DNA from: Aeromicrobium piscarium
Lineage (GTDB): Bacteria > Actinomycetota > Actinomycetes > Propionibacteriales > Nocardioidaceae
Reading direction: 5' to 3'
Length of the DNA stretch: 64,000 nucleotides
NCBI RefSeq assembly: GCF_007421815.1
Contig: NZ_VLNT01000003.1
Span: 124,001-188,000, forward strand
The stretch's first letter is position 1. Each line of letters begins with the position of its first letter. Shown piece by piece: positions 56,755-64,000 of the stretch. The notes under the pieces were generated by a model, which worked only from the letters and a program-made list of their open reading frames with translations, ran no database searches and was not told where the DNA came from. Position numbers and translations under genes: made by a program.

Positions 56755-57777
56755 ATGCGCGCGACGATCCTCACATCCCCGGGCTCCATCGAGCTCCAGA
56801 CGGTCCCCGATCCGCAGCTGACGACCGACTCCGATGCCGTCGTGCGGGTGGTCGCCTCCTGCATCTGCGGCAGCGATCTCTGGCCGTACCGCGGCCTGGA
56901 CGGCGACCAGTCCGAGCCGCGCCGGATCGGGCACGAGTTCGTGGGCGTCGTCGAGCAGGTCGGCAGAGCGGTCGGCTCGGTGCAGCCGGGCGACTTCGTC
57001 ATCGCCCCGTTCCTCTACAGCGACAACACCTGCGCGCTCTGTGAGCGCGGTGTTCACACCTCCTGCGTCAACGGCGGCGGCTACGAGGGATGCCAGTGCG
57101 AACTCGTGCGCGTGCCGCAGGCCGACGGCACCCTGGTGCGCGTCCCCGGCGGTGAGCCCGACGAGGCGCTCGTGCCGCATCTGCTGACCCTGTCCGATGT
57201 CTTCCCCACGGGCCATCACGCCGCCGTCAGCGCCGGCGTGCGGTCCGGGAGCACCGTGGCGGTCGTGGGCGACGGGGCCGTGGGGCTGAGCGCGATCCTC
57301 GCCGCCAAGCGGCTGGGCGCGTCCACCGTGGTCGCCATGTCGCGGCACGCGGAACGCCAGGAGATCGCCCGGGTCTTCGGCGCCGACGCGATCGTCGAGA
57401 CCCGCGGCAAGGAGGGCGCGGCCGAGGTCCGCGAGATCACGGGCGGGATCGGCGCCGATGCCGTTCTCGAATGCGTCGGCACCGGCGACAGCCTCAAGCA
57501 GGCGTTCATGTCTACGCGTCCGGGTGGCATGGTCGGCTATGTGGGTCTCCCCCACGATGCGGCCTTCGACCCGCGCGGCAACTTCTACCGCAATATCGGG
57601 CTCGCGGGCGGTGTCGCACCAGTGCGCCGCTATCTCGACGAGCTGCTGCCCGATGTCCTCGACAGTGTCATCGAGCCCGGCAGGGTCTTCGATCTCATGC
57701 TCGATCTCGACGAGGTCGCCGACGGCTACCGAGCGATGGACGAGCGCCAGGCGACCAAGGTGCTGCTCACTCCCTGA
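56755..57777 (+). CDS. Zinc-dependent alcohol dehydrogenase family protein (Tdh-like)
   Basis: 340 residues, medium-chain dehydrogenase. Catalytic zinc ligands appear as CICGSD, GHEF and a later Glu/Cys region; the structural zinc site is reduced (CALCERGVHTSC). The NAD(P) Rossmann loop is VAVVGDGAVGLSAILAAKRLGA. The sequence resembles the threonine/sorbitol dehydrogenase-like group and its formaldehyde- or glutathione-independent relatives; the substrate is unknown. The start ATG lies 10-19 bases from the divergent FKBP start, so they share a very short promoter region. Confidence 0.87.
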   Translation: MRATILTSPGSIELQTVPDPQLTTDSDAVVRVVASCICGSDLWPYRGLDGDQSEPRRIGHEFVGVVEQVGRAVGSVQPGDFVIAPFLYSDNTCALCERGVHTSCVNGGGYEGCQCELVRVPQADGTLVRVPGGEPDEALVPHLLTLSDVFPTGHHAAVSAGVRSGSTVAVVGDGAVGLSAILAAKRLGASTVVAMSRHAERQEIARVFGADAIVETRGKEGAAEVREITGGIGADAVLECVGTGDSLKQAFMSTRPGGMVGYVGLPHDAAFDPRGNFYRNIGLAGGVAPVRRYLDELLPDVLDSVIEPGRVFDLMLDLDEVADGYRAMDERQATKVLLTP

Positions 57778-57796
57778 CCGCCCGGCCGCACTGCGC

Positions 57797-59125
57797 TCAG
57801 CTCTGCCAGCGCTCCTGCTCACGCGCGTGCGTCGGCAGGTAGGCGCCCGGGGTGAAGAGCGTGTCGTAGAAGTCGGTGTCCAGGTGCTGGGCCTGCAGGT
57901 AGTTCATGATCCAGACCGACGGCACGGTGCCGGGGAACTTGCCGAAGGTGTCGTCGATGTACTGCAACTGCAGCGTCAGCAGCTCGACGAACTCCTCGTC
58001 GAAGGGCGCTGCCGAGCCCCGGACGCCCGGGTTGTCGCGCCACCGGCCGGGAGTGGGCGGGTGGTAGGGGCCGCCCGCACCGAACTTGCGCTCGACCAGC
58101 GCCTCGACGACCGCACGCGCGGACCCATGGTGGGCGATCGTGGAGGTCTCGAAGATCCCCTCACGACCGGTCGGATTGGGCATCGACCACCGCGGATCCT
58201 CGTCGTACCGGAAGCCGAGGCCGGGCACGTCGGGGTTGCCGGAGGCGCCGAGCATCGAGATCCGGTCGATGCCGTCGAAGCTCCACCCGCCGAGGCCGAT
58301 GCCGCCAAGGGCGAGGTGGCCGGCGTAGCTGGCGGTCATCAACTCGGCACTGGCCTCGGCCAGTGAGTACTGCTCGATGAAGCTCAACGGCTGCGGCTCG
58401 TCGAAATTGTGCAGCCGGTGCGCGAACGTATCGATGCCGGGGATCGGACGGTCGTTGACGTCGTCGTAGATCGCGTAGCCGTTCTGGTTGAAGAAGGCGA
58501 TGTTGAGGAGCGTCTGCTGGGCCAGATCGGCGACCGGGATGACCAGCAGCGAGCCCGGCCAGTTCGCGATCCAGATGTTGTGGCCCTCGAGATAGGGCTG
58601 CTGCCGAGGCAAATAGAGCCGGTCATCGCTGAGCTTCACGGCACGGGCGATCACCGCGTTCAGCGCAGCCTCCACGTCGTCCTGGTCGTCCAGCGAGCCG
58701 CTCTGCCACGCGGTGTCGAGCACGTCGTCGCGGGTGGACAGGAAGTAGGTGCCCGAGTCGTCGGTGAAGAAGAAGTCGGTGGTGTGGAAGCCCGCCGCCG
58801 AGGGGATGACGCGCCCGATCGCCGAGCCGTTGTAGTTGGGGAACTGTGGCGCGTAGTCGGGATGGCGGGTGATGCCGAAGTGCCAGCCGGTCTGCCCGGT
58901 GACGGTGGCCAGCACGAGGGCACGCTGCACATCGGTGAGCGGGCGGCTCTCCTTACGGCTGGTGAACGCCAGCGGTCCGCCCGGGATGCTGCCGCCGACG
59001 GGGAACCGACGCGACCGACGTCCGAGCAGTGCCTCGTACAGACCGAATTCGGAGAGCTCACGGATCGCGGTGCGCTCGTGATCGGTCAGGCGGATGGCCG
59101 AGAGCCCGTTGTCGAAGACGGTCAT
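57797..59125 (-). CDS. Unrecognised 442-residue protein, possible nitroreductase-like
   Basis: I do not recognise the family. The N-terminus (FGLYEALLGRRSRRFPVGGSIPGG ... LTDVQRALVLATVTGQTGW) resembles the FMN-binding start of nitroreductases, where an Arg-rich RRS-x-R segment binds the flavin; the match is short. The middle is rich in aromatic residues (NYNGSAIGRVIPSAAGFHTTDFFF, LEGHNIWIANWPGSL, AFFNQNGYAIYDD). There is no signal peptide or membrane helix. It follows the two acyl-CoA dehydrogenase genes in the same direction, so a lipid-linked redox role is thinkable. Its ribosome site (AAGGAG, 7 bases from the ATG) is buried in a 13-bp hairpin. Confidence 0.6.
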   Translation of the reverse strand: MTVFDNGLSAIRLTDHERTAIRELSEFGLYEALLGRRSRRFPVGGSIPGGPLAFTSRKESRPLTDVQRALVLATVTGQTGWHFGITRHPDYAPQFPNYNGSAIGRVIPSAAGFHTTDFFFTDDSGTYFLSTRDDVLDTAWQSGSLDDQDDVEAALNAVIARAVKLSDDRLYLPRQQPYLEGHNIWIANWPGSLLVIPVADLAQQTLLNIAFFNQNGYAIYDDVNDRPIPGIDTFAHRLHNFDEPQPLSFIEQYSLAEASAELMTASYAGHLALGGIGLGGWSFDGIDRISMLGASGNPDVPGLGFRYDEDPRWSMPNPTGREGIFETSTIAHHGSARAVVEALVERKFGAGGPYHPPTPGRWRDNPGVRGSAAPFDEEFVELLTLQLQYIDDTFGKFPGTVPSVWIMNYLQAQHLDTDFYDTLFTPGAYLPTHAREQERWQS

Positions 59126-59131
59126 GCGGAA

Positions 59132-59183
59132 GCTCCTTGGAGAGGATCGTGGTCGCGGGTACCAGCGATTCTCTCCAAGGAGC
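59132..59183 (-). promoter_or_regulatory. Hairpin that can hide the ribosome site of the 442-residue protein gene
   Basis: A perfect 13-bp inverted repeat: 59132-59144 and 59171-59183 (arm GCTCCTTGGAGAG), with a 26-nt loop. In the mRNA the AAGGAG ribosome site (plus-strand 59133-59138) is fully paired. Each arm is itself near-palindromic (CTCCTTGGAG), so a pair of protein-binding sites is the alternative reading. Confidence 0.65.
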
Positions 59184-59206
59184 GTGGGCCTCTCGTGTCC
59201 CGTCCG

Positions 59207-60415
59207 CTATTTGAGCTGCGAGCTCGTCAGCCCCAGCACACGGCGGGCGACGATCAACTGCTGGATCTGTTGCGTGCCCTCGAAGATGTCGAGGATCTTC
59301 GAATCCCGCGACCACTTCTCCAGGAACTCGACCTCGCTGTAGCCGAGAGTGCTGGCCAGCTCCACGCAGCGCAAGGTGATCTGGTTTCCCACCCGGCCGG
59401 CCTTCGCCTTGGCCATCGAGGCCTCCAGCGAGTTCGGCTTGCGGTTGTCGGCCATCCACGCGGCGCTGAGCGTCAGCAGGTGTGCGGCCTCCCAGTCGGC
59501 CTCCATCTGCAGGAAGGTCGCGGCCGCGGCCGACTGCGACTGGGCGGGACGGTCGTAGTCGATCTCGATCCCGGCATCCGTGAACAGGTCACGTGTCAGC
59601 TCGAGGGCCGCCCGGGCGCATCCGACCGCCATGCCGGCGACCAGCGGACGGGTGTTGTCGAACGTGGCCATCGCGCCGGCGAAGCCCTTGGAGGTGTCGA
59701 TCTCGGGATCACCGAGCAGGTTGGCGGCCGGGACCCGGCAGTCCTCCAGCACGATGACCGCGGTGTCCGAGGCCCGGATGCCGAGCTTGTGCTCCAGCCG
59801 TTCGACCCGGATGCCAGGCAGCGACTTGGGCACGACGAAGGACTTGATCGCCGCGCGTCCCTTGCTCTTGTCGAGGGTCGCCCAGACGACGACCGAGTCG
59901 GCACGCTCACCGGAGGTGACGAAGATCTTCTCGCCGTTGAGGATGTACTCGTCCCCGTCCTTGACCGCCGTGGTCTTGATCGCCGCCGAGTCGGAGCCGA
60001 AGCTCGGCTCGGTGATCGCCATCGCGGCCCAGGTGTCCTTGAACCGCTCGAGCTGCTCGTCGTTGGCGACCGAGGCGATGGCCGAGTTGCCGAGACCCTG
60101 ACGCGGCATCGACAGCAGCAGGCCGACATCTCCCCAGCACATCTCGATGACCGAGAGCACCGAGGACATGTTGGTGCCGTTCTTGACCCCGCCCTTGTCG
60201 TCGTCCTTGACCCGCACACCCGCGGCCCCGGCGCCCTTGCTCTGCCCGGACTCGTTCATGCCGTCGACGAGCGAGGCGAGGAGATCGAGCTCCTTGGGGT
60301 AGGAGTGCTCGGCGAGATCGTAGGTGCGTGAGTTGGCACGGAGGAAGTTGGTGGCGACCTCGTTGACCTGCTTGACGAAGCCGCGGTACTTCTTGGGAGT
60401 CTCCAGATTGATCAT
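59207..60415 (-). CDS. fadE23: Acyl-CoA dehydrogenase, FadE23-like
   Basis: 402 residues. FAD/substrate segments MAITEPSFGSDSAAIKTTA and IFVTSGERADSVVVWATLD, and the catalytic Glu in KILDIFEGTQQIQQLIVARRV. Length matches FadE23 (401) of M. tuberculosis, whose gene follows fadE24 as this one follows the next entry, so the two probably form a heteromeric dehydrogenase, as known for other paired FadE proteins. Substrate is unknown. It is 13 bases downstream of the fadE24-like gene. Confidence 0.85.
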   Translation of the reverse strand: MINLETPKKYRGFVKQVNEVATNFLRANSRTYDLAEHSYPKELDLLASLVDGMNESGQSKGAGAAGVRVKDDDKGGVKNGTNMSSVLSVIEMCWGDVGLLLSMPRQGLGNSAIASVANDEQLERFKDTWAAMAITEPSFGSDSAAIKTTAVKDGDEYILNGEKIFVTSGERADSVVVWATLDKSKGRAAIKSFVVPKSLPGIRVERLEHKLGIRASDTAVIVLEDCRVPAANLLGDPEIDTSKGFAGAMATFDNTRPLVAGMAVGCARAALELTRDLFTDAGIEIDYDRPAQSQSAAAATFLQMEADWEAAHLLTLSAAWMADNRKPNSLEASMAKAKAGRVGNQITLRCVELASTLGYSEVEFLEKWSRDSKILDIFEGTQQIQQLIVARRVLGLTSSQLK

Positions 60416-60428
60416 GATCGTGTCGCCC

Positions 60429-61736
60429 TCAGACGAGGACCGCTCCTTCCATCACGCCGATGGCGCGCAGATCGCGATACCACCGCTCCACCGGGTGTTC
60501 CTTGACGAAGCCGTGACCGCCGAGCATCTGCACTCCGTCGGTGCCGATCTTCATGCCGTACTCCGCCGTCAACTTGCGGGCCAGGGCGATCTCCCTGGCG
60601 GCATCGAGCCCTTGATCGACACGAGAGGCGGCGCGCAGTGTCACCAGCCGCATACCCTCCAGCTCGATCGCCATGTCGGCGACCGTGAAGGCCACGCTCT
60701 GACGGTAGGCGACGGGCTCGCCGAAGGCCTCCCGCGTGGTGACGTAGTCCTTGACGTAGTCGAGGGTGGTCCGTGCGGTTCCGAGGGCGAGACCGGCCCA
60801 GGCGAGGCGTGAGAGCCGCACCATCTCGCGGTAGTCCTCGACGGAGCCGAGGACGGCGTCCTCAGCGACCTGGACATCATCGAGCGCGAGGCGAGAGAGT
60901 CCGGCTGCCCGCAGACCCATGCTCGGGTCCTCGGCCACCTGCACGCCCGCGGCGCTCGCCTCGACGAGGATCATCGACGGGCCGCGACCCTCGACCTCCG
61001 CGGCGACGACGAAGAGCTCCGCCTCGCTCCCCCGCACGACACCGGACTTGAGACCCGAGAGGGTGTAGCCGGCGCCGGAGCGGCGAGCGGTGGTCTGCAG
61101 CGTGAAGGGGTCGAAGAGCACACGCGGCTCGGCGACGGCGAGCGCGGCGGCAGGGACATCGTCGCCGGCGAAGGCGGAGAGATAGGTCTGCTGCTGGCCT
61201 TCGGTGCCCCAGAGGGCGATGGCGGTGGCGACGGCCGAGGGGGCGAGACACGCCACGGCTTGGCCCATGTCGCCGGACGCGAGGGCCTCGGCCACGAGCA
61301 CCCCCGTGACCGCCGAACGCTCCTGGGAGAGTCCGCCGAGATCCTCGGGGATGTTGATGAGCGACAGTCCGAAATCGCTCGTCTGACCGAGGATCTCCTT
61401 GGGCGTGTCGTTCACTGCCTCGGCGCTCTCGGCCCCGGGACGCAGGACCTCGCGTGCGAACTCCTCGACGACCTCGACCATCATCTGCTGGTCATCGGTC
61501 GGGGTGAGGTCGAAGACACCGGTAGGAGCCGAGGTGGAGGGTCGTGCGCCCTGCCCTCCCGAGCGGACCTTCGTGAAGGTGCGCTGTGCCGTGCCGGCTG
61601 CTTTGAAGCCGTTCCTGGCTCCGTGATAGACGACTTTCTGGGTCGCGTCACGCAGGCCGAAGCGGTCGATGACGGACGACTGCGCGAGCCGGTTCAGGAC
61701 CTTGAGGCCGACGCCCATGGGATCGGTGCGAGCCAC
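60429..61736 (-). CDS. fadE24: Acyl-CoA dehydrogenase, FadE24-like
   Basis: 435 residues. After ~65 atypical residues (VLNRLAQSSVIDRFGLRDATQKVVYHGARNG, unlike other dehydrogenases but seen in FadE24-type proteins) the dehydrogenase fold starts: FDLTPTDDQQMMVEVVEEFA, LAVAEPRVLFDPFTLQTTA and QMLGGHGFVKEHPVERWYRDLRAIGVMEG. The EGT motif with the catalytic Glu is missing at the C-terminus (it ends GVMEGAVLV), so it may be the non-catalytic FAD-sharing partner of the FadE23-like protein. GTG 61736 follows AGGAG by 8 bases; ATG 61718 is possible. Confidence 0.85.
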   Translation of the reverse strand: MARTDPMGVGLKVLNRLAQSSVIDRFGLRDATQKVVYHGARNGFKAAGTAQRTFTKVRSGGQGARPSTSAPTGVFDLTPTDDQQMMVEVVEEFAREVLRPGAESAEAVNDTPKEILGQTSDFGLSLINIPEDLGGLSQERSAVTGVLVAEALASGDMGQAVACLAPSAVATAIALWGTEGQQQTYLSAFAGDDVPAAALAVAEPRVLFDPFTLQTTARRSGAGYTLSGLKSGVVRGSEAELFVVAAEVEGRGPSMILVEASAAGVQVAEDPSMGLRAAGLSRLALDDVQVAEDAVLGSVEDYREMVRLSRLAWAGLALGTARTTLDYVKDYVTTREAFGEPVAYRQSVAFTVADMAIELEGMRLVTLRAASRVDQGLDAAREIALARKLTAEYGMKIGTDGVQMLGGHGFVKEHPVERWYRDLRAIGVMEGAVLV

Positions 61737-61891
61737 TACGGTGCTCCTGTTCGAGATCGGATGGCGATACGAGTAACTGCGGTTTGCAGTTTCACATACC
61801 GAGAGTATCTGAAAGTGGGAGCACTGCCAAGCAGGTGCCGCGAATGAGGTCGATAGTGTGGTGACGATCATCCGTCGTCAGGAGTCCTTTC

Positions 61892-62485
61892 GTGAGCAGT
61901 GCCGAGCAGTCCCGCCCCCTTCCCGAGGGCGGCAAGGTCCTCCCCATCACCCGCTGGGGCACCCCGGTGATGCACCACGAACTGCGCGATGTCACCGAGT
62001 TCGATGACGAGCTCGCGACCTTGGTGGCGGACATGGCGGCCACGATGTATGCCGCGGAAGGCGTGGGTCTGGCGGCCAATCAGGTCGGCGTCGATCTCAA
62101 GGTATTCGTCTTCGACTGCCCCGATGCCGACCATCAGCGGGTCACCGGCGTCGTCTGCAATCCGGTGCTCACCCTGCCCGAGGGCAAGGATCGCCAGCTG
62201 GACGCCGCCGACGAAGGCTGCCTGTCACTCCCGGGAGCATTCGCCGAGTGCGCTCGGCCGGACCTCGCCACGGTGCGCGGCGTCGACCACCATGGCGAAC
62301 CGGTCGAGTTCACCGGCACGGGTCTGCTCGCTCGCTGCCTCCAGCACGAGACCGATCACCTCTTCGGCACGGTCTTCGGCGATCGCGTTCCCGACCGGGC
62401 GCGCAAGAAGCTCTACAAGCAGCACAACAGCCTGGCCGACGACTACCCGGACGACTGGCCCGTCTCCCCCATGCGCGAAGACTGA
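61892..62485 (+). CDS. def: Peptide deformylase
   Basis: 197 residues. All three active-site motifs are present: GVGLAANQVG (57-66), EGCLSLPG with metal Cys 110, and QHETDHL with metal His 152 and 156 and catalytic Glu 153. It removes the formyl group from new proteins; Fe(II) is the usual metal. The C-terminal ~30 charged residues (KQHNSLADDYPDDWPVSP) are typical of actinobacterial forms. Start GTG 61892 has AGGAG 7-8 bases upstream. Confidence 0.96.
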   Translation: MSSAEQSRPLPEGGKVLPITRWGTPVMHHELRDVTEFDDELATLVADMAATMYAAEGVGLAANQVGVDLKVFVFDCPDADHQRVTGVVCNPVLTLPEGKDRQLDAADEGCLSLPGAFAECARPDLATVRGVDHHGEPVEFTGTGLLARCLQHETDHLFGTVFGDRVPDRARKKLYKQHNSLADDYPDDWPVSPMRED

Positions 62486-62536
62486 CCTGGGCCTGAATGG
62501 TCGCCATCTCAGCCCTCGATACGACCATCGCCTCAT

Positions 62537-62606
62537 GTCCGAGTTTTGTCCGGTTGTGGCCCGTTACTTACCGGTAGAACGGGCCACAACCGGGCAAAAG
62601 TCGGAC
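62537..62606. terminator. Long hairpin between def and the SpoU methylase gene
   Basis: A 29-bp stem (62537-62565 with 62578-62606; begins GTCCGAGTTTTG) with one mismatch and one G-U pair and a 12-nt loop that itself contains TACCGGTA. It lies between convergent genes. It could end transcription both ways, or be a mobile palindrome like families A and B. Confidence 0.8.
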
Positions 62607-62614
62607 CGGGACGG

Positions 62615-63421
62615 TCAGCGGGGGCGGAAGTGCCAGCAGGCGATGGCAGTAGAGGCGGCTACGTTCAGCGAGTCGATACCGGCGGCCATCGGGATCGTGA
62701 CGCGGTGATCGGCGGCCTGCTGCCAGTGCTCGGTCAGGCCCGGGCCCTCGGAGCCGACGATGACGGCCACTCTCTCCCCCGGCGCGATCTCGATGGCATC
62801 CAATGGCACCGAGTCCGCGGCGAGCGACATCGCGTAACTGGTGAAGCCGTGCTCGCGCAGCAGATCAGGAGCGGCGTACCAGTCCTCGATCCGCGCATAG
62901 GGCAGGGAGAAGACCGCCCCCATGGCGACCTTGACCGATCGCCGGTACAGCGGATCGGCGCAGCGCGGTGACAACAGCACAGCGTCGAAGCCGAGGGCCG
63001 CGACATTGCGCATGACGGCGCCGATATTGGTGTGATCGACCAGATCCTCGGCCACGAGAACGCGCCGGGCGGAGGCCAACACGGTCTCAGGTGACAGCGG
63101 CTCGGGTCGTTCCATCGCCGCCAGCGCGCCGCGATGCACATGGAATCCGGTCACCTGCTCGATCGTCTTCTCATCGAGGACGTAGCAGGGCGCATCGGTC
63201 GCCTCCAGCACATCGGCCAGCGACTCCATCCATCGCGGGGCCAGCAGGAGGGACCGCGGGCGGTGACCCGCCTCGACGGCCCGCCGCACGACCTTCTCTC
63301 CCTCGGCGATGTAGAGACCGCGCTCGGTCTCGAGGAGCTTGCGCAAGCTCACGTCACGCAGGTCCGTGTAGTCGCGCAGGCGCGGATCTCCCGCGCCGGC
63401 GATCTGAAACAACTCGGCCAC
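62615..63421 (-). CDS. SpoU/TrmH family RNA 2'-O-methyltransferase
   Basis: 268 residues. An N-terminal L30e-like RNA-binding part (RGLYIAEGEKVVRRAVEAGHRPRSLLLAP) precedes the knotted methylase: motif 1 VDHTNIGAVMRNVAALGFDAVLL, motif 2 VAVIVGSEGPGLT and motif 3 VTIPMAAGIDSLNVAASTAI. It puts a 2'-O-methyl group on rRNA or tRNA; the target base is not evident. The GTG at 63421 lies 6 bases after a -10 that is shared with the divergent gene. Confidence 0.92.
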   Translation of the reverse strand: MAELFQIAGAGDPRLRDYTDLRDVSLRKLLETERGLYIAEGEKVVRRAVEAGHRPRSLLLAPRWMESLADVLEATDAPCYVLDEKTIEQVTGFHVHRGALAAMERPEPLSPETVLASARRVLVAEDLVDHTNIGAVMRNVAALGFDAVLLSPRCADPLYRRSVKVAMGAVFSLPYARIEDWYAAPDLLREHGFTSYAMSLAADSVPLDAIEIAPGERVAVIVGSEGPGLTEHWQQAADHRVTIPMAAGIDSLNVAASTAIACWHFRPR

Positions 63422-63426
63422 CGATC

Positions 63427-63433
63427 TAGGCTA
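63427..63433. promoter_or_regulatory. Shared -10 heptamer of divergent leaderless promoters
   Basis: TAGGCTA: rightwards TAGGCT is 7 bases before the ATG at 63440; leftwards TAGCCT is 6 bases before the GTG at 63421. Same design as at 32534-32540. Confidence 0.6.
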
Positions 63434-63439
63434 CGGAGT

Positions 63440-63967
63440 ATGAGTCTTGATCGACCCGTGACCCCCGACCCGTATCCGCTTCTCCCAGCAGCCGCTTCGT
63501 TCGACGTGCACAGCGACGATGTCGCCGACGGCGAGCCGCTCAAGGACGACCAGGTCAACGCCGGAGGCGACACCTCGCCCCACCTGGCCTGGGGCGACCC
63601 GCCCGAGGGCACCAGGTCCTTCGTCGTCACGTGCTTCGATCCCGATGCCCCCACGGTGTCGGGCTTCTGGCACTGGGTGGCGGTCGACCTTCCGGCCGAC
63701 ACGCGCGAGCTGCCGGCTGGTGCCGGCGCCTCCGATGACACGCTGCCCGGTTCAGCCTTCCACGTCCGCAACGACGGCGGTGGCCTCAATTTCATGGGCG
63801 CCGCCCCACCGGAGGGCGATCAGGTGCACCGCTACTACTTCGTGGTCCACGCCGTCGGCGAGGAGACCCTGGGAGTCGACTCGTCGGTCTCCCCCGCCGT
63901 CGTCGGCTTCAACCTGGCCTTCAAGACCCTCGGCCGCGCCATCCTCCACGGCACCTACCAGCACTGA
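63440..63967 (+). CDS. YbhB/YbcL (PEBP-like) family protein
   Basis: 175 residues of the phosphatidylethanolamine-binding-protein fold: TSPHLAWGDPPEGTRSFVVTCFDPDAPTVSGFWHWVAVDLP carries the DPDAP and HWV anion-site motifs, and VHRYYFVVHAVG is the usual third strand. No signal peptide, so cytoplasmic. The role of bacterial members is not settled; Raf-kinase-inhibitor naming reflects fold only. The ATG at 63440, 7 bases after TAGGCT, is preferred over the open frame upstream, which overlaps the methylase gene. The last 33 bases of the window hold nothing I recognise. Confidence 0.92.
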   Translation: MSLDRPVTPDPYPLLPAAASFDVHSDDVADGEPLKDDQVNAGGDTSPHLAWGDPPEGTRSFVVTCFDPDAPTVSGFWHWVAVDLPADTRELPAGAGASDDTLPGSAFHVRNDGGGLNFMGAAPPEGDQVHRYYFVVHAVGEETLGVDSSVSPAVVGFNLAFKTLGRAILHGTYQH

Positions 63968-64000
63968 CGACGAAACCGGTTGAGCGGGACGTTTGGACGG

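Overview
The window is GC-rich actinobacterial chromosome, most likely from the order Mycobacteriales (a Dietzia- or Gordonia-like genome is my best guess; the genus is inference). Four things support this: an iniBAC-type dynamin operon; the block purE-purK / PH protein / birA / accD5-accE5-maf / fadE25 / accA3 and then lpdA / punA-pmmB, which follows the gene order around Rv3274c-Rv3308 of Mycobacterium tuberculosis; an IdeR-type iron box; and many genes whose start codon lies 5-8 bases after a -10 hexamer (leaderless transcription).

Layout. 1-6.7 kb: the end of a VOC protein gene, a UvrA-like ABC protein, a HelR-type RNA polymerase-protecting helicase with a rifamycin-associated palindrome, and a membrane thioredoxin. 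6.7-18.6 kb: the ini locus, with iniB (an extraordinary Asn/Asp/Ser/Gly repeat protein), iniA and iniC on the minus strand. It diverges from a short Hsp70-like ATPase gene and a LuxR-type regulator, and is followed by a large LuxR/ATPase regulator. 18.7-24 kb: small metabolic genes (desaturase, methyltransferase, a GNAT/GyrB-like fusion broken by two apparent one-base deletions, DinB, TRIC channel). 24-25.6 kb: a gene-free zone with two families of hairpin repeats and a 17-repeat type I-E CRISPR array, with no cas genes in the window. 25.6-28.4 kb: DUF1992, AlkA-like glycosylase, a conserved hypothetical and a PPOX flavoprotein. 28.4-38.2 kb: purine synthesis and the acyl-CoA carboxylase region. 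38.2-43.1 kb: one giant secreted amidase with nine FN3 repeats and a SpoIID domain. 43.2-50.4 kb: lpdA, the heme importer hmuTUV, punA and pmmB. 50.4-64 kb: DUF445, CPBP and HrpA genes, FKBP, a zinc dehydrogenase, an unknown 442-residue protein, a fadE23/fadE24-like pair, def, a SpoU methylase and a YbhB-like protein.

How the parts fit. BirA attaches biotin to AccA3, which works with AccD5 and AccE5 to make the (methyl)malonyl-CoA used for long-chain and methyl-branched lipids; the acyl-CoA dehydrogenases and the desaturase belong to the same lipid economy. The ini locus, HelR and the UvrA-like protein look like an envelope-stress and antibiotic-tolerance set. HmuTUV under an IdeR box supplies heme iron. 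Less expected features are: two tandem 80-bp units that encode 27-residue peptides and link punA to pmmB through successive ATGA overlaps, with a related one ahead of the PH gene; two divergent gene pairs whose leaderless promoters share one -10 heptamer; a hairpin that buries a ribosome binding site; and palindromic repeats placed mostly between convergent genes.
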